Positions 23,826-33,565 of a stretch of 64,000 nt of DNA are shown here, in pieces. A model generated the notes under the pieces. It worked only from the letters and a program-made list of their open reading frames with translations. It was not told the origin of the DNA and did not search any database. Both the position numbers and the translations under genes were made by a program. Position 1 is the first letter of the stretch; each line of letters opens with the position of its first letter. Origin of the DNA: Arsukibacterium ikkense (GTDB lineage Bacteria > Pseudomonadota > Gammaproteobacteria > Enterobacterales > Alteromonadaceae); NCBI RefSeq assembly GCF_000987775.1, contig NZ_LAHO01000012.1, forward strand, positions 62,001 through 126,000, written 5' to 3'.

Positions 23826-26642
23826 TTATGACATAGCATCAAGATAAGCCTGCTGGTTATCGGCAATTTCCGATGCCGGTATCGGTTTGGAAATATAATA
23901 ACCCTGCACCATGTCTACGCCGAGCTGTTGTAAGCACTGGTAAATTTCGACAGTACTGACAAACTCGGCAATGGTTTTAATACCCAAGTTTTTCGCCATA
24001 TCAATAATGCTTTTGGTTACCAGCCGGCTATTCTGGTTATCGACAATGCCTTTAATAATAGAGCCATCAATTTTGATGTATTCAGGCTTGATATCAACCA
24101 GGTAGGCAAAGTTAGAGTAGCCGCTGCCAAAGTCGTCAATTGCTATCTGGGCACCATAAGATCTTATTTTTCTGATGAACTCGGCCACGCTGGAGAATTC
24201 ACGAATTGCTTCTGATTCGGTAATTTCAAAAATTATCTGCTGGCCGCTATGCAGTTTAAGGTTGTGAAAAATGAACTCTGTGGTTTGAGGATCAAGAATA
24301 TCCTGAATAGATAAATTGACCGAAATAGTGCAGTTAAAGCGCTGGGCGGTGCTTAACGCTATGGTGACAATTTCGCGGGTTAAAGCGCCGTACAGCCGGG
24401 TTTTCTTGATATGTTCGAGAAACACGCCCGGTGCGGTAAATTCGCCGTTGCCCTGGTCTATTCTGACCAGGGCTTCAAATTTATCACAATGGTGGTCGGC
24501 ATGATTTACCGGTGCTAAGCGCTGGAACCACGCTGTTAGCCGGTTTTCGTGCAGTGCGTCGCGCACTTGTTCAATATATTGATAAGCATTATTGCCGGAT
24601 AACTCCTGCTCGGTTTTTATTACTAACGATGAACAATAAGATGTTTTGGCCTCGGCCAGGGCGCTTTCTGCCAGCGCAATGGCCCGGGTTTCAGATACGC
24701 CGATACCAATGCTCAGGTTAATATCAAACAGATGGCCGTTCACTTCCAGGGTTGCTGCTTCTACCTGGCTTCGGAGTTGTTCGCATTTTGCCGAAAACTG
24801 TGGCAGCGATATCTGGCTAAGGGGCCTGAACGCAAAACTGGCACCGTGAAACTTGTAGCTTTGCAATTGCAGCGACGTGGCGGCACTGCTAAACAGCTGC
24901 GCCAGTTGTCTGATGGCATTGTCGCCCTGTTCAATGCCCCAGAAATCGTTCAGCAGTTTGAAATTTCTGGTATCAAACACCGCTAACAGCACAATGTTGC
25001 TGTTTTTAACATCGGCACTGAGCCGGGTGCGATTTGGCAGGCCGGTTAGGGCGTCGGTATTTTGTATTCTGATGGTTTGCCTGGCTTTAATAATGTCGGT
25101 AACGTCATGGCGAATACTTAAATAACGGCTTAGCGTGTTGTGTTGGTCCAGGATCGGCACGATGACGGTTTTAACGTAATAGTGCGAGCCATCTTTCTTT
25201 TTATTTAAGATAAGGCCTTGCCAGGTACGGTTGCGTTTAATGGTATGCCATAAGTTTTGATACACTTTCGCCGGCATGGCCGGGTGTTTAATCAGCTGGT
25301 GCGTTTTACCCATAAGTTCGTGGGCGCTGTAGCCGCTGATATCTTCAAATTTTTTATTAACGTAAACAATAATTCCCTCTGCATCGGTGATGGAGACAAT
25401 AGCGCTCTGATTAACGGCATGCTGATGCTGCTGCAGAAAGGCTAAGGTATCGTTGAGCTCTTTGCCGGTGGCGGTGGCCAGGTGGGCCAGCGTATACAGC
25501 GGGGACGGTAGGATGGGCTGGGTAGCAGTGTCGTTAAAAATCAGGCGGCTGGGTAATTCATGCTCGGTTAGCAGCAGCAGGGTGGTTGACAGGTTCAGTA
25601 AATCAAACTGCTGGCCGGCTGTGCAGTATTCGCCATAGAAAAAGCCGCCTGCGGCCTGGTTGTTAGCGCCCAGCTTGTGTATCTCGGCGTTAATATGCTG
25701 GCCTAAATAGGCCTTTCTTGCGGCGCACGAGTAAATAACCAGCGCCGTCTGGCTAAGCGTTGCCAGTGTCTGTACTTCCTGCATTAGCAACTGAATATCG
25801 GCAAAAGAAAAGGTAACACTGTCGCCGATATTAATGTCACCGGCCAGAATTATACCGCTGCCGTCCTGACTGACGCCAACGGGGGCGCGCAGAAGGGTTT
25901 TTTCGCCGTGTTGCACCCTGAAGGGAAACGCCATTGCCGTCGTTGGCAGGCCACTGACAATGTCATCACCCAGATATTTTTTATACAGCTGCAGTACCGG
26001 CTGATCATTAAGACGGTAAAGCACGTTATGTTCAGCGGCGGTAACCCTGAATGTCTGGCCAATGGCATGCCAGCCGGTAAACTGGTGTTGCCGTGCCTGC
26101 AGCGCGTCACCGTATAAGGCTACGCCGACCAGGCCTTGGCGGAAGACTTCAGCTTCCAGCAGCGTATAGGTACCGATAAAGCTGGCGTTGTCAGCAGCGT
26201 TGCCACCGGCGAAAATACAGCCGGGCAGCTGCTGATGCAGCAGTTTAAGGACAGACTCAGGGCTGGTTGCTAAGGCGTTGCTGAAAAAAATAATAACTTT
26301 AGGCGGCAGCGGAAACAGCGTACGGATAGTGTCCGGCCCGCAGTGGGCGGGTTGCAGGCTCAGGTTGAAGGGCAAAGCCCTGCTTTCTTTGTCAAAGATC
26401 AGAAAACTTAAGATGATGGCTTGCTCGACACAAGCGCCGTTATAGATCTCACCTGCGGTGGAGGCACCTATCAGCACAAAGTGGGCTAACTGACATTTCA
26501 GCTCTCGCTGCAGCCGGGTGGTTAATTCAAGGCTGGCGCCGGAAAATACCTGCACCACCCCTTTGCAGGCGGTTAAACCGTGCGCTGTGATAAATTCACC
26601 TAAGCTGTCAGCTGATACATACTGATGTGATACCTGTCGCAT
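23826..26642 (-). CDS. FIST-PAS-GGDEF-EAL c-di-GMP signalling protein
   Basis: 938 residues, cytoplasmic, no transmembrane segment seen. FIST_N (about 25-210) and FIST_C (220-370) ligand-sensing domains, then an Aer-like PAS (about 400-520, GYSAHELMGKTHQLIKHPAM), a GGDEF domain with degenerate active site (HGASF near residue 600 in place of GGDEF), and an EAL domain with FEALVRI (Glu723) and DDFGSGYS (Asp836). It should therefore be a c-di-GMP phosphodiesterase controlled by FIST and PAS inputs, not a cyclase. FIST domains are thought to bind small ligands such as amino acids. Its ATG is one base from the stop of the upstream chemoreceptor gene, so they are co-transcribed. Confidence 0.9.
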   Translation of the reverse strand: MRQVSHQYVSADSLGEFITAHGLTACKGVVQVFSGASLELTTRLQRELKCQLAHFVLIGASTAGEIYNGACVEQAIILSFLIFDKESRALPFNLSLQPAHCGPDTIRTLFPLPPKVIIFFSNALATSPESVLKLLHQQLPGCIFAGGNAADNASFIGTYTLLEAEVFRQGLVGVALYGDALQARQHQFTGWHAIGQTFRVTAAEHNVLYRLNDQPVLQLYKKYLGDDIVSGLPTTAMAFPFRVQHGEKTLLRAPVGVSQDGSGIILAGDINIGDSVTFSFADIQLLMQEVQTLATLSQTALVIYSCAARKAYLGQHINAEIHKLGANNQAAGGFFYGEYCTAGQQFDLLNLSTTLLLLTEHELPSRLIFNDTATQPILPSPLYTLAHLATATGKELNDTLAFLQQHQHAVNQSAIVSITDAEGIIVYVNKKFEDISGYSAHELMGKTHQLIKHPAMPAKVYQNLWHTIKRNRTWQGLILNKKKDGSHYYVKTVIVPILDQHNTLSRYLSIRHDVTDIIKARQTIRIQNTDALTGLPNRTRLSADVKNSNIVLLAVFDTRNFKLLNDFWGIEQGDNAIRQLAQLFSSAATSLQLQSYKFHGASFAFRPLSQISLPQFSAKCEQLRSQVEAATLEVNGHLFDINLSIGIGVSETRAIALAESALAEAKTSYCSSLVIKTEQELSGNNAYQYIEQVRDALHENRLTAWFQRLAPVNHADHHCDKFEALVRIDQGNGEFTAPGVFLEHIKKTRLYGALTREIVTIALSTAQRFNCTISVNLSIQDILDPQTTEFIFHNLKLHSGQQIIFEITESEAIREFSSVAEFIRKIRSYGAQIAIDDFGSGYSNFAYLVDIKPEYIKIDGSIIKGIVDNQNSRLVTKSIIDMAKNLGIKTIAEFVSTVEIYQCLQQLGVDMVQGYYISKPIPASEIADNQQAYLDAMS

Positions 26643-26643
26643 A

Positions 26644-28224
26644 TTACGATACCTGTTGCGATTCCCAGAACTGATTAGTGAGCTGATCCAGCTTGCTGGT
26701 GATCAGCATGGTTTCATCGGCAACTTTGCTGCTAAGTGCGGCAGCCTGCAGATTTTCCTGGGCATTCGTTTTAATGCTGACCACACTCTCACATATGGTA
26801 TCGGCCACTTGAGTTTGCTCAGCTACTGCCTGGGCAATCTGTTCACTCATATGCGAAATATTATTGATGGCCTCCAGTATCTGCTCGAGCGACATAGCGG
26901 TTTGTTTACTTCTCAGTTCGCTTTCTGCAGCCGCACTCTCGCCCGTACTCATGGCCTGTACCGCTTGTTTAACACCACTTTGCAGCCTTTCAATCACGCT
27001 GTTGATCTCTTTGGTGGAATTCTGCGTGCGGTTGGCAAGAGAGCGAACTTCGTCGGCCACTACGGCAAACCCTCTGCCCAGCTCACCTGCCCGTGCGGCC
27101 TCTATTGCGGCGTTTAACGCCAGCAAATTGGTTTGATTGGCTATTGCCAGAATAACCTCGAGAATTTTTTCAATTTCATCGCTGCTATCAGCGACCTGAT
27201 GAATGATGCTGGTAGCAGAACTCATCAGGGCTTTTAACTCCGAGATAGTTTGCACATTTTGATCCACTACCTGTTTACTGGTTTTGGTAATGTCTAAACC
27301 TGCAGCAGAGGCAACAGAAGTCTGTTTAGCATTTGTTGCCACACTGGCAATGCTGGCTGTCATTTGTTCCATTGCAGTGGCAACTTGTTCGGTTTGTTCA
27401 AATTGACGCAAAGTACCCTGTTCAGACTGGCTTACCGCTGCACTTAAATTTTGGGCACTGTCACTGAGCATGGCTGACATGTCATTAATTCTGCCGATAA
27501 GCGCCGCATTTTCAGATTCTAATTTTTTTATGGCTAACAGCAGCATGCCTGCTTCATCAGCGCGGCCGGTATAAACAAACCTGGCAACTTTATCAGCAGA
27601 AATGCGCTGTAGTTGTTGCAGCGCACTTCGCAGTGGCTGAGACAAGATAAACAGTGCGGCAATTGACACCAGGGTTGCGAGTACCGAAGCCACAATAAAA
27701 GACAAAACAGAATTAGCAAAAGTGGCGGTTAGCAGCGGCAAAAGTAAAATGAGCAACATCACTATTGTTAATTTGGTCCATACCGGTATGGCGTCATTTA
27801 GCTGCCGTAACTTTTTGCCTGACATCAGGGTGGCATAAACCTTTTCAGCTCGCCCTACTGCGTCGGGGTGCGCTTTGCGGCGAACTGATTGAAACTCCTC
27901 GACCCGGCCGGCTTGTTTTATCGGTGTGGCAAAAGCATCAACCCAATAATGGTCGCCATTTTTGCAGCGATTTTTGACGATGCCCATCCAGGATTTTTCA
28001 GCGTGCAAATCAGACCAGAACATCTTAAACACGGCCGGTGGCATGTCAGGGTGTCGTACGATATGATGATTTTCACCAATAAGCTCTGCTTTGCTAAAGC
28101 CACTAATCTGAATAAAGTCGTTGTTGATATAGGTTATTTTCCCGTCCAGGCTGGTGGTCGACAAAATGTTAGCGCTGGAGTGAAAGGTTTTTTCTGCCCC
28201 GGTAACGGGTAAATTCTTTTTCAT
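26644..28224 (-). CDS. Aer-type PAS-domain methyl-accepting chemotaxis protein
   Basis: 526 residues. N-terminal PAS (about 15-120) with [15 protein letters not shown] and [14 protein letters not shown], the FAD-binding Aer-type PAS; two close hydrophobic helices about 150-200 ([39 protein letters not shown]) anchoring it in the membrane without a periplasmic domain; then the signalling coiled coil with the CheW/CheA hairpin tip [20 protein letters not shown]. It probably senses redox state or oxygen and signals to CheA. It is the first gene of an operon with the FIST-PAS-EAL protein, whose PAS is similar, suggesting joint control of swimming and c-di-GMP. Confidence 0.92.
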   Translation of the reverse strand: MKKNLPVTGAEKTFHSSANILSTTSLDGKITYINNDFIQISGFSKAELIGENHHIVRHPDMPPAVFKMFWSDLHAEKSWMGIVKNRCKNGDHYWVDAFATPIKQAGRVEEFQSVRRKAHPDAVGRAEKVYATLMSGKKLRQLNDAIPVWTKLTIVMLLILLLPLLTATFANSVLSFIVASVLATLVSIAALFILSQPLRSALQQLQRISADKVARFVYTGRADEAGMLLLAIKKLESENAALIGRINDMSAMLSDSAQNLSAAVSQSEQGTLRQFEQTEQVATAMEQMTASIASVATNAKQTSVASAAGLDITKTSKQVVDQNVQTISELKALMSSATSIIHQVADSSDEIEKILEVILAIANQTNLLALNAAIEAARAGELGRGFAVVADEVRSLANRTQNSTKEINSVIERLQSGVKQAVQAMSTGESAAAESELRSKQTAMSLEQILEAINNISHMSEQIAQAVAEQTQVADTICESVVSIKTNAQENLQAAALSSKVADETMLITSKLDQLTNQFWESQQVS

Positions 28225-28544
28225 TGTTCCACCTCTTCCTTATTATTGGTTATGAATTTTTTTTTATATCCCTGAATAACATTCATTTATTTATGAGGCT
28301 ATTAACCCTACTGCAAGCAAGGTTAAACTGATAGTAAATTAGTTGGACCTGAAATTGAAGGGCTATTTTTAATTTCTTGTTGCAATTTTTTTTAAACGCT
28401 CCGCTAAACTGACAGCGTAGGGGTTGCTGTAAAACAGTGGTTGCAGGTGGCTAGGTGATAGCTGAATACTGGCAAACCCGTGCAACCTTTTGTCAGTGGT
28501 GTAATCTACACCCAAGTTAAAACGGGTTTTGCAGGTGGGGCTGG
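28225..28544. promoter_or_regulatory. Divergent promoter region, no gene
   Basis: 320 bp between the chemoreceptor (minus) and the YqhA-family gene (plus). It contains AT-rich stretches near 28250-28290 and 28365-28395, suitable for promoters on both strands. No convincing ORF, RNA gene or operator was seen. Confidence 0.4.
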
Positions 28545-29039
28545 ATGATAGAGCATATTTTTAAAAGTAGCCGCTTTTTGGTGCTGGTAACGGTACTGGT
28601 GTGTGCTGTTGCCTCGGTGCTGCTGTATGCTGCCAGTGCCAACATTGTGTTTCATGTAGTGTTTGACACCGTGAGCAACATGCCGCAATCTGCTGATGGC
28701 GGTAAACGGCTGGCAGTTAAGTTATTGAAAATACTGGATACCTTGCTAATAGCGGTGACCTTTCAGATTATTGCCGTGGCGCTGTACCGCCTGTTTGTTT
28801 CCAGCCAGCCGCTGGGGCCGACTAGCCTGTTAAGCTCGCTGCAAATTAATAATTTTCATGATTTAAAAGTGACGCTAATCCAGGTGGCCATGGTGATTCT
28901 GGTGGTGCTGTTTTTAGAGCAGGCAGTTGAAGTAGGCGCCACGCTGGAAACCCTGTACTTTGGCCTGGCGGTCGCGGTAGTCATTTTCGCCGGCGTGTAT
29001 GCCACACTCAGTATGAAAGGCCATAAGGCGGACGACTGA
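28545..29039 (+). CDS. YqhA/UPF0114 family inner-membrane protein
   Basis: 164 residues with four transmembrane helices: about 10-32 (FLVLVTVLVCAVASVLLY), 65-85 (LLIAVTFQIIAVALYRLF), 108-125 (LIQVAMVILVVLFLEQAV) and 135-155. The LQINNFHDLKVTLIQ segment matches the UPF0114 domain. Function of the family is unknown. The gene is preceded by GGTGGGGCTGG and is followed by a 361-bp gene-poor gap. Confidence 0.7.
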   Translation: MIEHIFKSSRFLVLVTVLVCAVASVLLYAASANIVFHVVFDTVSNMPQSADGGKRLAVKLLKILDTLLIAVTFQIIAVALYRLFVSSQPLGPTSLLSSLQINNFHDLKVTLIQVAMVILVVLFLEQAVEVGATLETLYFGLAVAVVIFAGVYATLSMKGHKADD

Positions 29040-29401
29040 AGCAACCGGCAGCACCCAACTGGGAAGATGTAATGCCCGAGAAAACCCTTGCCAAAGATAT
29101 GGCTATTGATAAAGCCCATAAGCGCCAGCACCTGAAACTGGTGAAGTGAACTCACTTTACGATTTGCTTATAAGCTAAAATATGGGCTTAGGGTGCGGCA
29201 TGAAGTAAAGCAATCTTAGAATTACTAAAAACACTTACAATTCCTTTTTCATGCTTATTATTTACCTCAAGCACTTAATCCTATGTAGTCCGGGGCAGCA
29301 AAAATATATTTCTTAACATACGTTCCTAATATTTTAGATCACTGGTAAGATGTGCTGGTTTAATAATCAGCAATCGTCATTATAATTTTTGAGGGATCAA
29401 G
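29040..29401. other. Gene-poor gap with one possible tiny ORF
   Basis: At 29071-29148 a frame of 25 codons (starting MPEKTLAKDM, rich in Lys and His) follows closely on the YqhA-family gene; GGGAAGATGT lies before its ATG. It may be a small basic protein or chance. The remaining sequence to 29401 is AT-rich and presumably holds the promoter of the PEP-CTERM gene; no sigma-54 site with correct GG-GC spacing was found. Confidence 0.25.
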
Positions 29402-30025
29402 ATGTCATTTACCGCAGTTCGTAATATAGTTGGTGCCACCGCGTTGTTAGCCGCCAGTTTTAGCAGCCAGGCTTCACTGATTGTTAATGGTGATTTTGAA
29501 ATGAATCCGGTAAACCCGGGGAACTGGGCTGTGTTTAACAGCAACCACGTTGCCGGTTGGCAGGGTAGCAATATTGAGATTTGGAATGCCATGAACGGCG
29601 TGCTAGCTGTCAGTGGCGATAACTTTATTGAGTTAAATGCCCACGGTGCAAACAGTGGAAAATGGTATATTTTCCAGGATTTTGCTACTGAAATTGGCAA
29701 AGCGTATCAGCTGAGCTTTTTTTATCGGGCTCGTAACAATAATGAGCGGTTTGACATTAGTGTAGCGGGCTTAAGTCAGACCCTGTCTGATCACAACAAC
29801 CTGGGCTGGACGCTGTTCAGCAGTGTTTTTGTGGCTACTGACAGCCTGTCCAGGCTGGGCTTTACCTCGCAAAATGCGAGCACTACCGGTAACTTTATTG
29901 ATAACGTACAGGTAAGCGCCTTACCCAGCCCGGCGGTAGCGGTGCCTGAGCCAGTGTCGTTAGCAGCGTTTGGCCTGGGGTTGTTAGCCCTGGTAGGCGG
30001 CCGTCGCTTAGGCCGCAACAAATAA
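29402..30025 (+). CDS. PEP-CTERM sorting-signal exported protein
   Basis: 207 residues: a signal peptide ending near SQASL, a beta-rich domain of about 150 residues that begins LIVNGDFEMNPVNPGNWAVF (carbohydrate-binding/DUF642-like style), and a C-terminal VPEPVSLAAFGLGLLALVGG followed by RRLGR. That tail is the PEP-CTERM signal, recognised by exosortase for processing and surface or matrix delivery. GAGGGATC precedes the ATG. It is monocistronic, ending at a strong terminator. No exosortase gene is in the window. Confidence 0.88.
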   Translation: MSFTAVRNIVGATALLAASFSSQASLIVNGDFEMNPVNPGNWAVFNSNHVAGWQGSNIEIWNAMNGVLAVSGDNFIELNAHGANSGKWYIFQDFATEIGKAYQLSFFYRARNNNERFDISVAGLSQTLSDHNNLGWTLFSSVFVATDSLSRLGFTSQNASTTGNFIDNVQVSALPSPAVAVPEPVSLAAFGLGLLALVGGRRLGRNK

Positions 30026-30047
30026 CAGGCTAGTGTGCAGCTGTTTA

Positions 30048-30075
30048 AAAACGCCAACCTTAGGGTTGGCGTTTT
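30048..30075 (+). terminator. Rho-independent terminator
   Basis: A 12-bp perfect stem AAAACGCCAACC / GGTTGGCGTTTT, loop TTAG, lies 23 bp after the PEP-CTERM gene. The A/T ends make it usable in both directions, and the facing diguanylate cyclase gene ends 28 bp further. Confidence 0.85.
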
Positions 30076-30103
30076 GCTTATTGCTGCTTGCTTACCCCAG
30101 AGG

Positions 30104-31276
30104 TTAACTGCAGGTAGCTGCAAACAACCGTACCTGATCGCGGCCTTGTTGTTTTGCCTGATACAGTGCATGGTCAGCCTGTTGCTGCAAACTGGCGATG
30201 GTTTCTGGATTGCTGTAAGCATTCGCGGTGCCGGCAATGCCCTGACTGATGGTTACCTTAAGTGTGCTACTGTTATTAAAGTGGTGCTTAGCTACGGCAT
30301 TTTTAAATCGCCGGGCTATGGCGCTGGCCTGGTCGGGGGTTACCCCTGGCAGGCAGGCGACAAATTCCTCGCCACCGGTACGAAATAATAAGTCGTAGTC
30401 ACGCAGGATAGTTTTGCCAAGCCAGGCAATGTCTTGCAACACGGTATCTCCTATGCTGTGGCCGTGCTTGTCGTTAATTTGTTTAAAATGGTCAATATCA
30501 AAGGTTAGCAAGCTGAATGGCAAGCGCTGGCGCTGGCAAAGGTGCAATTCTGCTTGCATTTTTTCAGCCATCGACTGACGGTTTAACCAGCCGGTAAGGG
30601 CGTCGGTTTCAGCGAGCTGTCGCAGCGCCAGCTCTTTTTTACGGGCCCACAACAGTACGCACCCTACCATAGACAGCAACATAAACAGCATTACCGCCAG
30701 GGTACCAATGGTATGTAATAGCCAGTTAATGCTGAACGCGGTCAGCTGCATCTGGTCAAGTAAAAAGGTTATCAGTCGTAAACTCAGTTGCAGTGCATTA
30801 AAGCAGAGTATACCCAGTAACACGATACTGCTAGCTCGTAGCCCGGCTTGGCGGCTACTGACTAACAACCAGATGGTATAAAGATTGGCGGCTATTAAAA
30901 TGGGGTATGACAGTAAAAAACGATGTATTACGTCAGCCTGAGCGAAGCTACTTAGGCTGAGCAGATAGATGCTGGCCAGCAAAACGCCCAGCAGTCGCCA
31001 GCTTACTGGTTTGGCTAAATAACTGGCTACGCCACTTAACAGCAGCAGGTAGCTTGCTATCAGAGCCGAATTGCCCAGCGGTGGCCCGAGAAAATAAGGT
31101 AAACCCAAAGGGGCGTAAATTAAGCCAATAGCGGAGTTAACCAGAAAGCCCAGCCCTGCCAGGCTCCAGTGAATAAGACAATGGTCAGCTTTTGAGGTTT
31201 GATACAGCCCCGCCATTGTAACCAGCACAATAAAGGCAACGATAAAGTTTACTGTAAGTAAGGTGAGCTCATCCAT
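30104..31276 (-). CDS. Membrane-bound diguanylate cyclase
   Basis: 390 residues: seven or so transmembrane helices over residues 1-210, then a GGDEF domain (about 220-385) with the active motif GGEEF in RTGGEEFVACLPG. There is no RxxD inhibitory site at the usual position (IARRF... differs). It makes c-di-GMP in response to an unknown signal sensed in the membrane. It is monocistronic, facing the PEP-CTERM gene. Confidence 0.9.
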   Translation of the reverse strand: MDELTLLTVNFIVAFIVLVTMAGLYQTSKADHCLIHWSLAGLGFLVNSAIGLIYAPLGLPYFLGPPLGNSALIASYLLLLSGVASYLAKPVSWRLLGVLLASIYLLSLSSFAQADVIHRFLLSYPILIAANLYTIWLLVSSRQAGLRASSIVLLGILCFNALQLSLRLITFLLDQMQLTAFSINWLLHTIGTLAVMLFMLLSMVGCVLLWARKKELALRQLAETDALTGWLNRQSMAEKMQAELHLCQRQRLPFSLLTFDIDHFKQINDKHGHSIGDTVLQDIAWLGKTILRDYDLLFRTGGEEFVACLPGVTPDQASAIARRFKNAVAKHHFNNSSTLKVTISQGIAGTANAYSNPETIASLQQQADHALYQAKQQGRDQVRLFAATCS

Positions 31277-31503
31277 GGCTTTTCTTTATTTCAGAAACAA
31301 ACTGCAGCCAATTTACCTTAAACTAATGTGATGATAAAGCATTATGCCAGTATTCAGCGCTTAAACCGATAACAGAGCTGTGTCATGCCTCTGCAACATT
31401 TCCTATTTATCTGCCCTCTGGCAAGGATGATGTCTGCGGCCCACCAGCCCCTGGCGTGGCATTGGGCAAGTAAGCAGGGTTAATGTTTGTCGCTGAAAAG
31501 CCT

Positions 31504-31529
31504 GCTTAGCGTCTTACAATACGCTAAGC
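31504..31529. promoter_or_regulatory. Hairpin in the leader of the CBS-domain gene
   Basis: A 9-bp perfect stem GCTTAGCGT / ACGCTAAGC with an 8-base loop lies 29 bp before the CBS-gene start and just ahead of its ribosome site (AAGAGG). It may be an operator or an RNA structure. The 31277-31503 part of this gap shows no gene. Confidence 0.35.
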
Positions 31530-31558
31530 TACAACAAACAGCTTATAAGAGGTGGCGC

Positions 31559-31990
31559 ATGTCAACGTTGATCCAGTTAATGAGCAAAAACCCGGTGAGT
31601 GTGTCACCAGACGACAGCCTGACTGTGGTAAAAGAGATTTTTGACCATGTGAAATTTCACCATGTACTGGTGGTGGAGCATGGTGTGTTGCTGGGCGTGA
31701 TTTCTGACCGCGATTTATTTAAAGCACTGAGCCCGAATATTGGCACCGCTGCGGAAACCTCGCGCGATTTAGCCACCCTGAAAAAGAAAGTGCACCAGGT
31801 GATGCGCCGCGCTCCGGTGGCCCTGCGTGAACACGCTAAGGTAATGGATGCCATTCATTTGTTTAATACCGAAGGGGTGTCGTGTATTCCGGTGGTTAAC
31901 GCGGCCAACCAGCCACTGGGTATTTTAAGCTGGCGCGATATTATCCGGGCGCTGGATCGCACCGATAAAGCGGGTGAGGCGACGCCCTAA
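31559..31990 (+). CDS. Two-CBS-domain protein
   Basis: 143 residues from the ATG after AAGAGGTGG; the frame is open 24 codons upstream but without a ribosome site. Two CBS motifs: LMSKNPVSVSPDDSLTVVKE...GVISDRDLF and VMRRAPVALREHAKVMDAI...PLGILSWRDIIRAL. Stand-alone CBS pairs bind adenine nucleotides or derivatives and regulate partners that are often encoded elsewhere. Its last four bases overlap the end of the convergent PAS gene. Confidence 0.85.
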   Translation: MSTLIQLMSKNPVSVSPDDSLTVVKEIFDHVKFHHVLVVEHGVLLGVISDRDLFKALSPNIGTAAETSRDLATLKKKVHQVMRRAPVALREHAKVMDAIHLFNTEGVSCIPVVNAANQPLGILSWRDIIRALDRTDKAGEATP

Positions 31991-32364
31991 GGCGTTTGTT
32001 TTTCCGTAAAGAAGGCGGCATAAGCACATACCTGTTGCTGCGCGTTGTAAATAGCATTAATGGTCAGCTTTTGCGGATATATCTGGCCATTTTTGCGTTT
32101 GTTCCAGATGTCACCCTGCCAAAAGCCCTGTTGCAGTAATGGCTGCCACATGGCCTGATAAAAGCCTTGGCTATGCACGCCAGAGCTAAGCAGCCTTGGT
32201 GTGTTGCCAATGGCCTCGCTGGCGCTGTAGCCGGTTAACGCGCTAAAACGTGGGTTAACCCACTGAATAATGCCCTGGCAGTTGGTTACCATGATGGCGT
32301 CAAGCGCCGGGTTAAGGAGCTCGGGGGCAAACTCAGCAATAAAAGAAAGCGTGACATCCTGCAT
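31987..32364 (-). CDS. Single PAS-domain protein
   Basis: 125 residues from the ATG at 32364; the open frame reaches 32493 but its extra part looks non-coding. One PAS domain (IMVTNCQGIIQWVNPRFSAL; GYSASEAIGNTPRLLSSGVH; FWQGDIWNKRKNGQIYPQ) fills most of the chain, in the style found ahead of GGDEF/EAL modules, but no output domain follows. It may be a stand-alone sensor or a truncated signalling gene. It ends at the CBS gene's stop on the other strand. Confidence 0.65.
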   Translation of the reverse strand: MQDVTLSFIAEFAPELLNPALDAIMVTNCQGIIQWVNPRFSALTGYSASEAIGNTPRLLSSGVHSQGFYQAMWQPLLQQGFWQGDIWNKRKNGQIYPQKLTINAIYNAQQQVCAYAAFFTEKQTP

Positions 32365-32456
32365 CGGCAATATTTCGGCATCCAGGTTACATGGTGGCGA
32401 TATTGTAACGCCAGGGCGGCGGCGCAGGCTTGATCTAACACAAGGGCGGGTTGAAT

Positions 32457-32484
32457 AAAAAAAGGCCGGTATGTACCGGCCCTT
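32457..32484 (-). terminator. Rho-independent terminator of the DUF3083 gene
   Basis: On the minus strand a stem GGCCGGTA / TACCGGCC is followed by seven T (32463-32457), 17-44 bp downstream of the DUF3083-like stop. Confidence 0.85.
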
Positions 32485-32500
32485 TAGTGCCACTCAGCCG

Positions 32501-33565
32501 TTAGTTGCTGTAGCTGATATGCTGATGAAAGCGCACCGTTAAATCCTGCTTTTCCGGATTAACCCCCAACTTATCGGCGAAACTGCGCAAGCTGGCTTCA
32601 ACCTGATTCATAAAGCGGCCAAAGCCGGTTTCTGTCATATCGTCATTGCCGGCTACAATTAAAATATTGACGGCTTCTACCAGATTATCGCCCTGCCAGT
32701 CGCTGATAAATTGCGGTGCATTGTTCGATGGGTCAAAGCCCAGCAACTGCAGCTCGGCGGTGGTTTCCGGCTTATCAAATTTACTGTTACGTACCAGTGG
32801 CGTTAAACCATTGGCAACAATAGCCACCCGGTTTAAGTCTTTTGCCTGAATAGCGGCTTTGAGCTGTTGCTCCAGCTGTTGATACAGTGGGCTGTAGTCG
32901 AGGCTGTCGCTGGCTACATATTGTTGCTTCAGCGCCCGGCTAAGCGGCAGCGTAAGATGCACATAGGTTAAGGCGCTGTGCTCAGGCAGGTTAAGCTGGC
33001 GGGTGGCGTAGCGGCCGGCAATAGCGCGTAACTTGTAACCGTAGCTTTCGCGGTTGCCTTTGCTTTTGGCCAGTAAGTCGTATGATAAGTGCTGGTGATC
33101 ACGAATTTTAATTTTCAGGTTCTGCTCAGGCAGTTGCGGTTGCAATTGTTGCAACAGCTGCAACACCCGGCTGTGGAAGTCGGCAGCATTTGCCCGGATG
33201 TCATTGCCGGTGGCTAAAAACAGCAAGCGAATTTTCCGCGCCTGATAACCGTTTTGGCTAAACAGATTTTGCGCTTCATGGTAGGCCGGGTTATAGAAAA
33301 ATAAAATTTGCTCGGCCGTTTGAAATACGTGGGCTTCAGTATGAAAACGCACAACCGGTAACTTGTCGGTGGCAATCAGGTGCACGTTGTGTAAATTCAG
33401 GCTGTCAGCCAGGGTAAACAGCTGCTGGCTGAGCTGCTGATAACAGGCCTGTTCGTTGCTATAGTGCCGGTACAGCTCTGGGGTGGCTTTAATTTCGGCC
33501 AGAATATATTGGTTAGATTTGGCGCTGGCCGGAAGATAAACTTTGTGTTGAGTGCTGATGGGCAT
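32501..33565 (-). CDS. DUF3083-like conserved hypothetical protein
   Basis: 354 residues from the ATG with AGGAG six bases upstream; earlier in-frame codons lack a ribosome site. It is soluble, with no signal peptide or membrane helix. KVYLPASAKSNQYILAEI, then DKLPVVRFHTEAHVFQTAEQ and ILFFYNPAYHEAQNLF, recall a family of unknown function found in Alteromonadales and Vibrionales (DUF3083). No catalytic motif can be named. It is monocistronic with its own terminator. Confidence 0.6.
   Translation of the reverse strand: MPISTQHKVYLPASAKSNQYILAEIKATPELYRHYSNEQACYQQLSQQLFTLADSLNLHNVHLIATDKLPVVRFHTEAHVFQTAEQILFFYNPAYHEAQNLFSQNGYQARKIRLLFLATGNDIRANAADFHSRVLQLLQQLQPQLPEQNLKIKIRDHQHLSYDLLAKSKGNRESYGYKLRAIAGRYATRQLNLPEHSALTYVHLTLPLSRALKQQYVASDSLDYSPLYQQLEQQLKAAIQAKDLNRVAIVANGLTPLVRNSKFDKPETTAELQLLGFDPSNNAPQFISDWQGDNLVEAVNILIVAGNDDMTETGFGRFMNQVEASLRSFADKLGVNPEKQDLTVRFHQHISYSN

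Noticed and set aside
29150..29401. Sigma-54 promoter for the PEP-CTERM gene
   Set aside because: The best candidate (TGGTAAGATGTGCT) has two bases too few between GG and GC.
31487..31558. N-terminal extension of the CBS protein
   Set aside because: The 24 extra codons include a perfect hairpin and lack a ribosome site, whereas AAGAGG precedes the ATG at 31559.
32365..32493. N-terminal extension of the PAS protein
   Set aside because: The residues are Arg/Pro/Ser-rich and not PAS-like, and the stretch overlaps the terminator region of the neighbouring gene.
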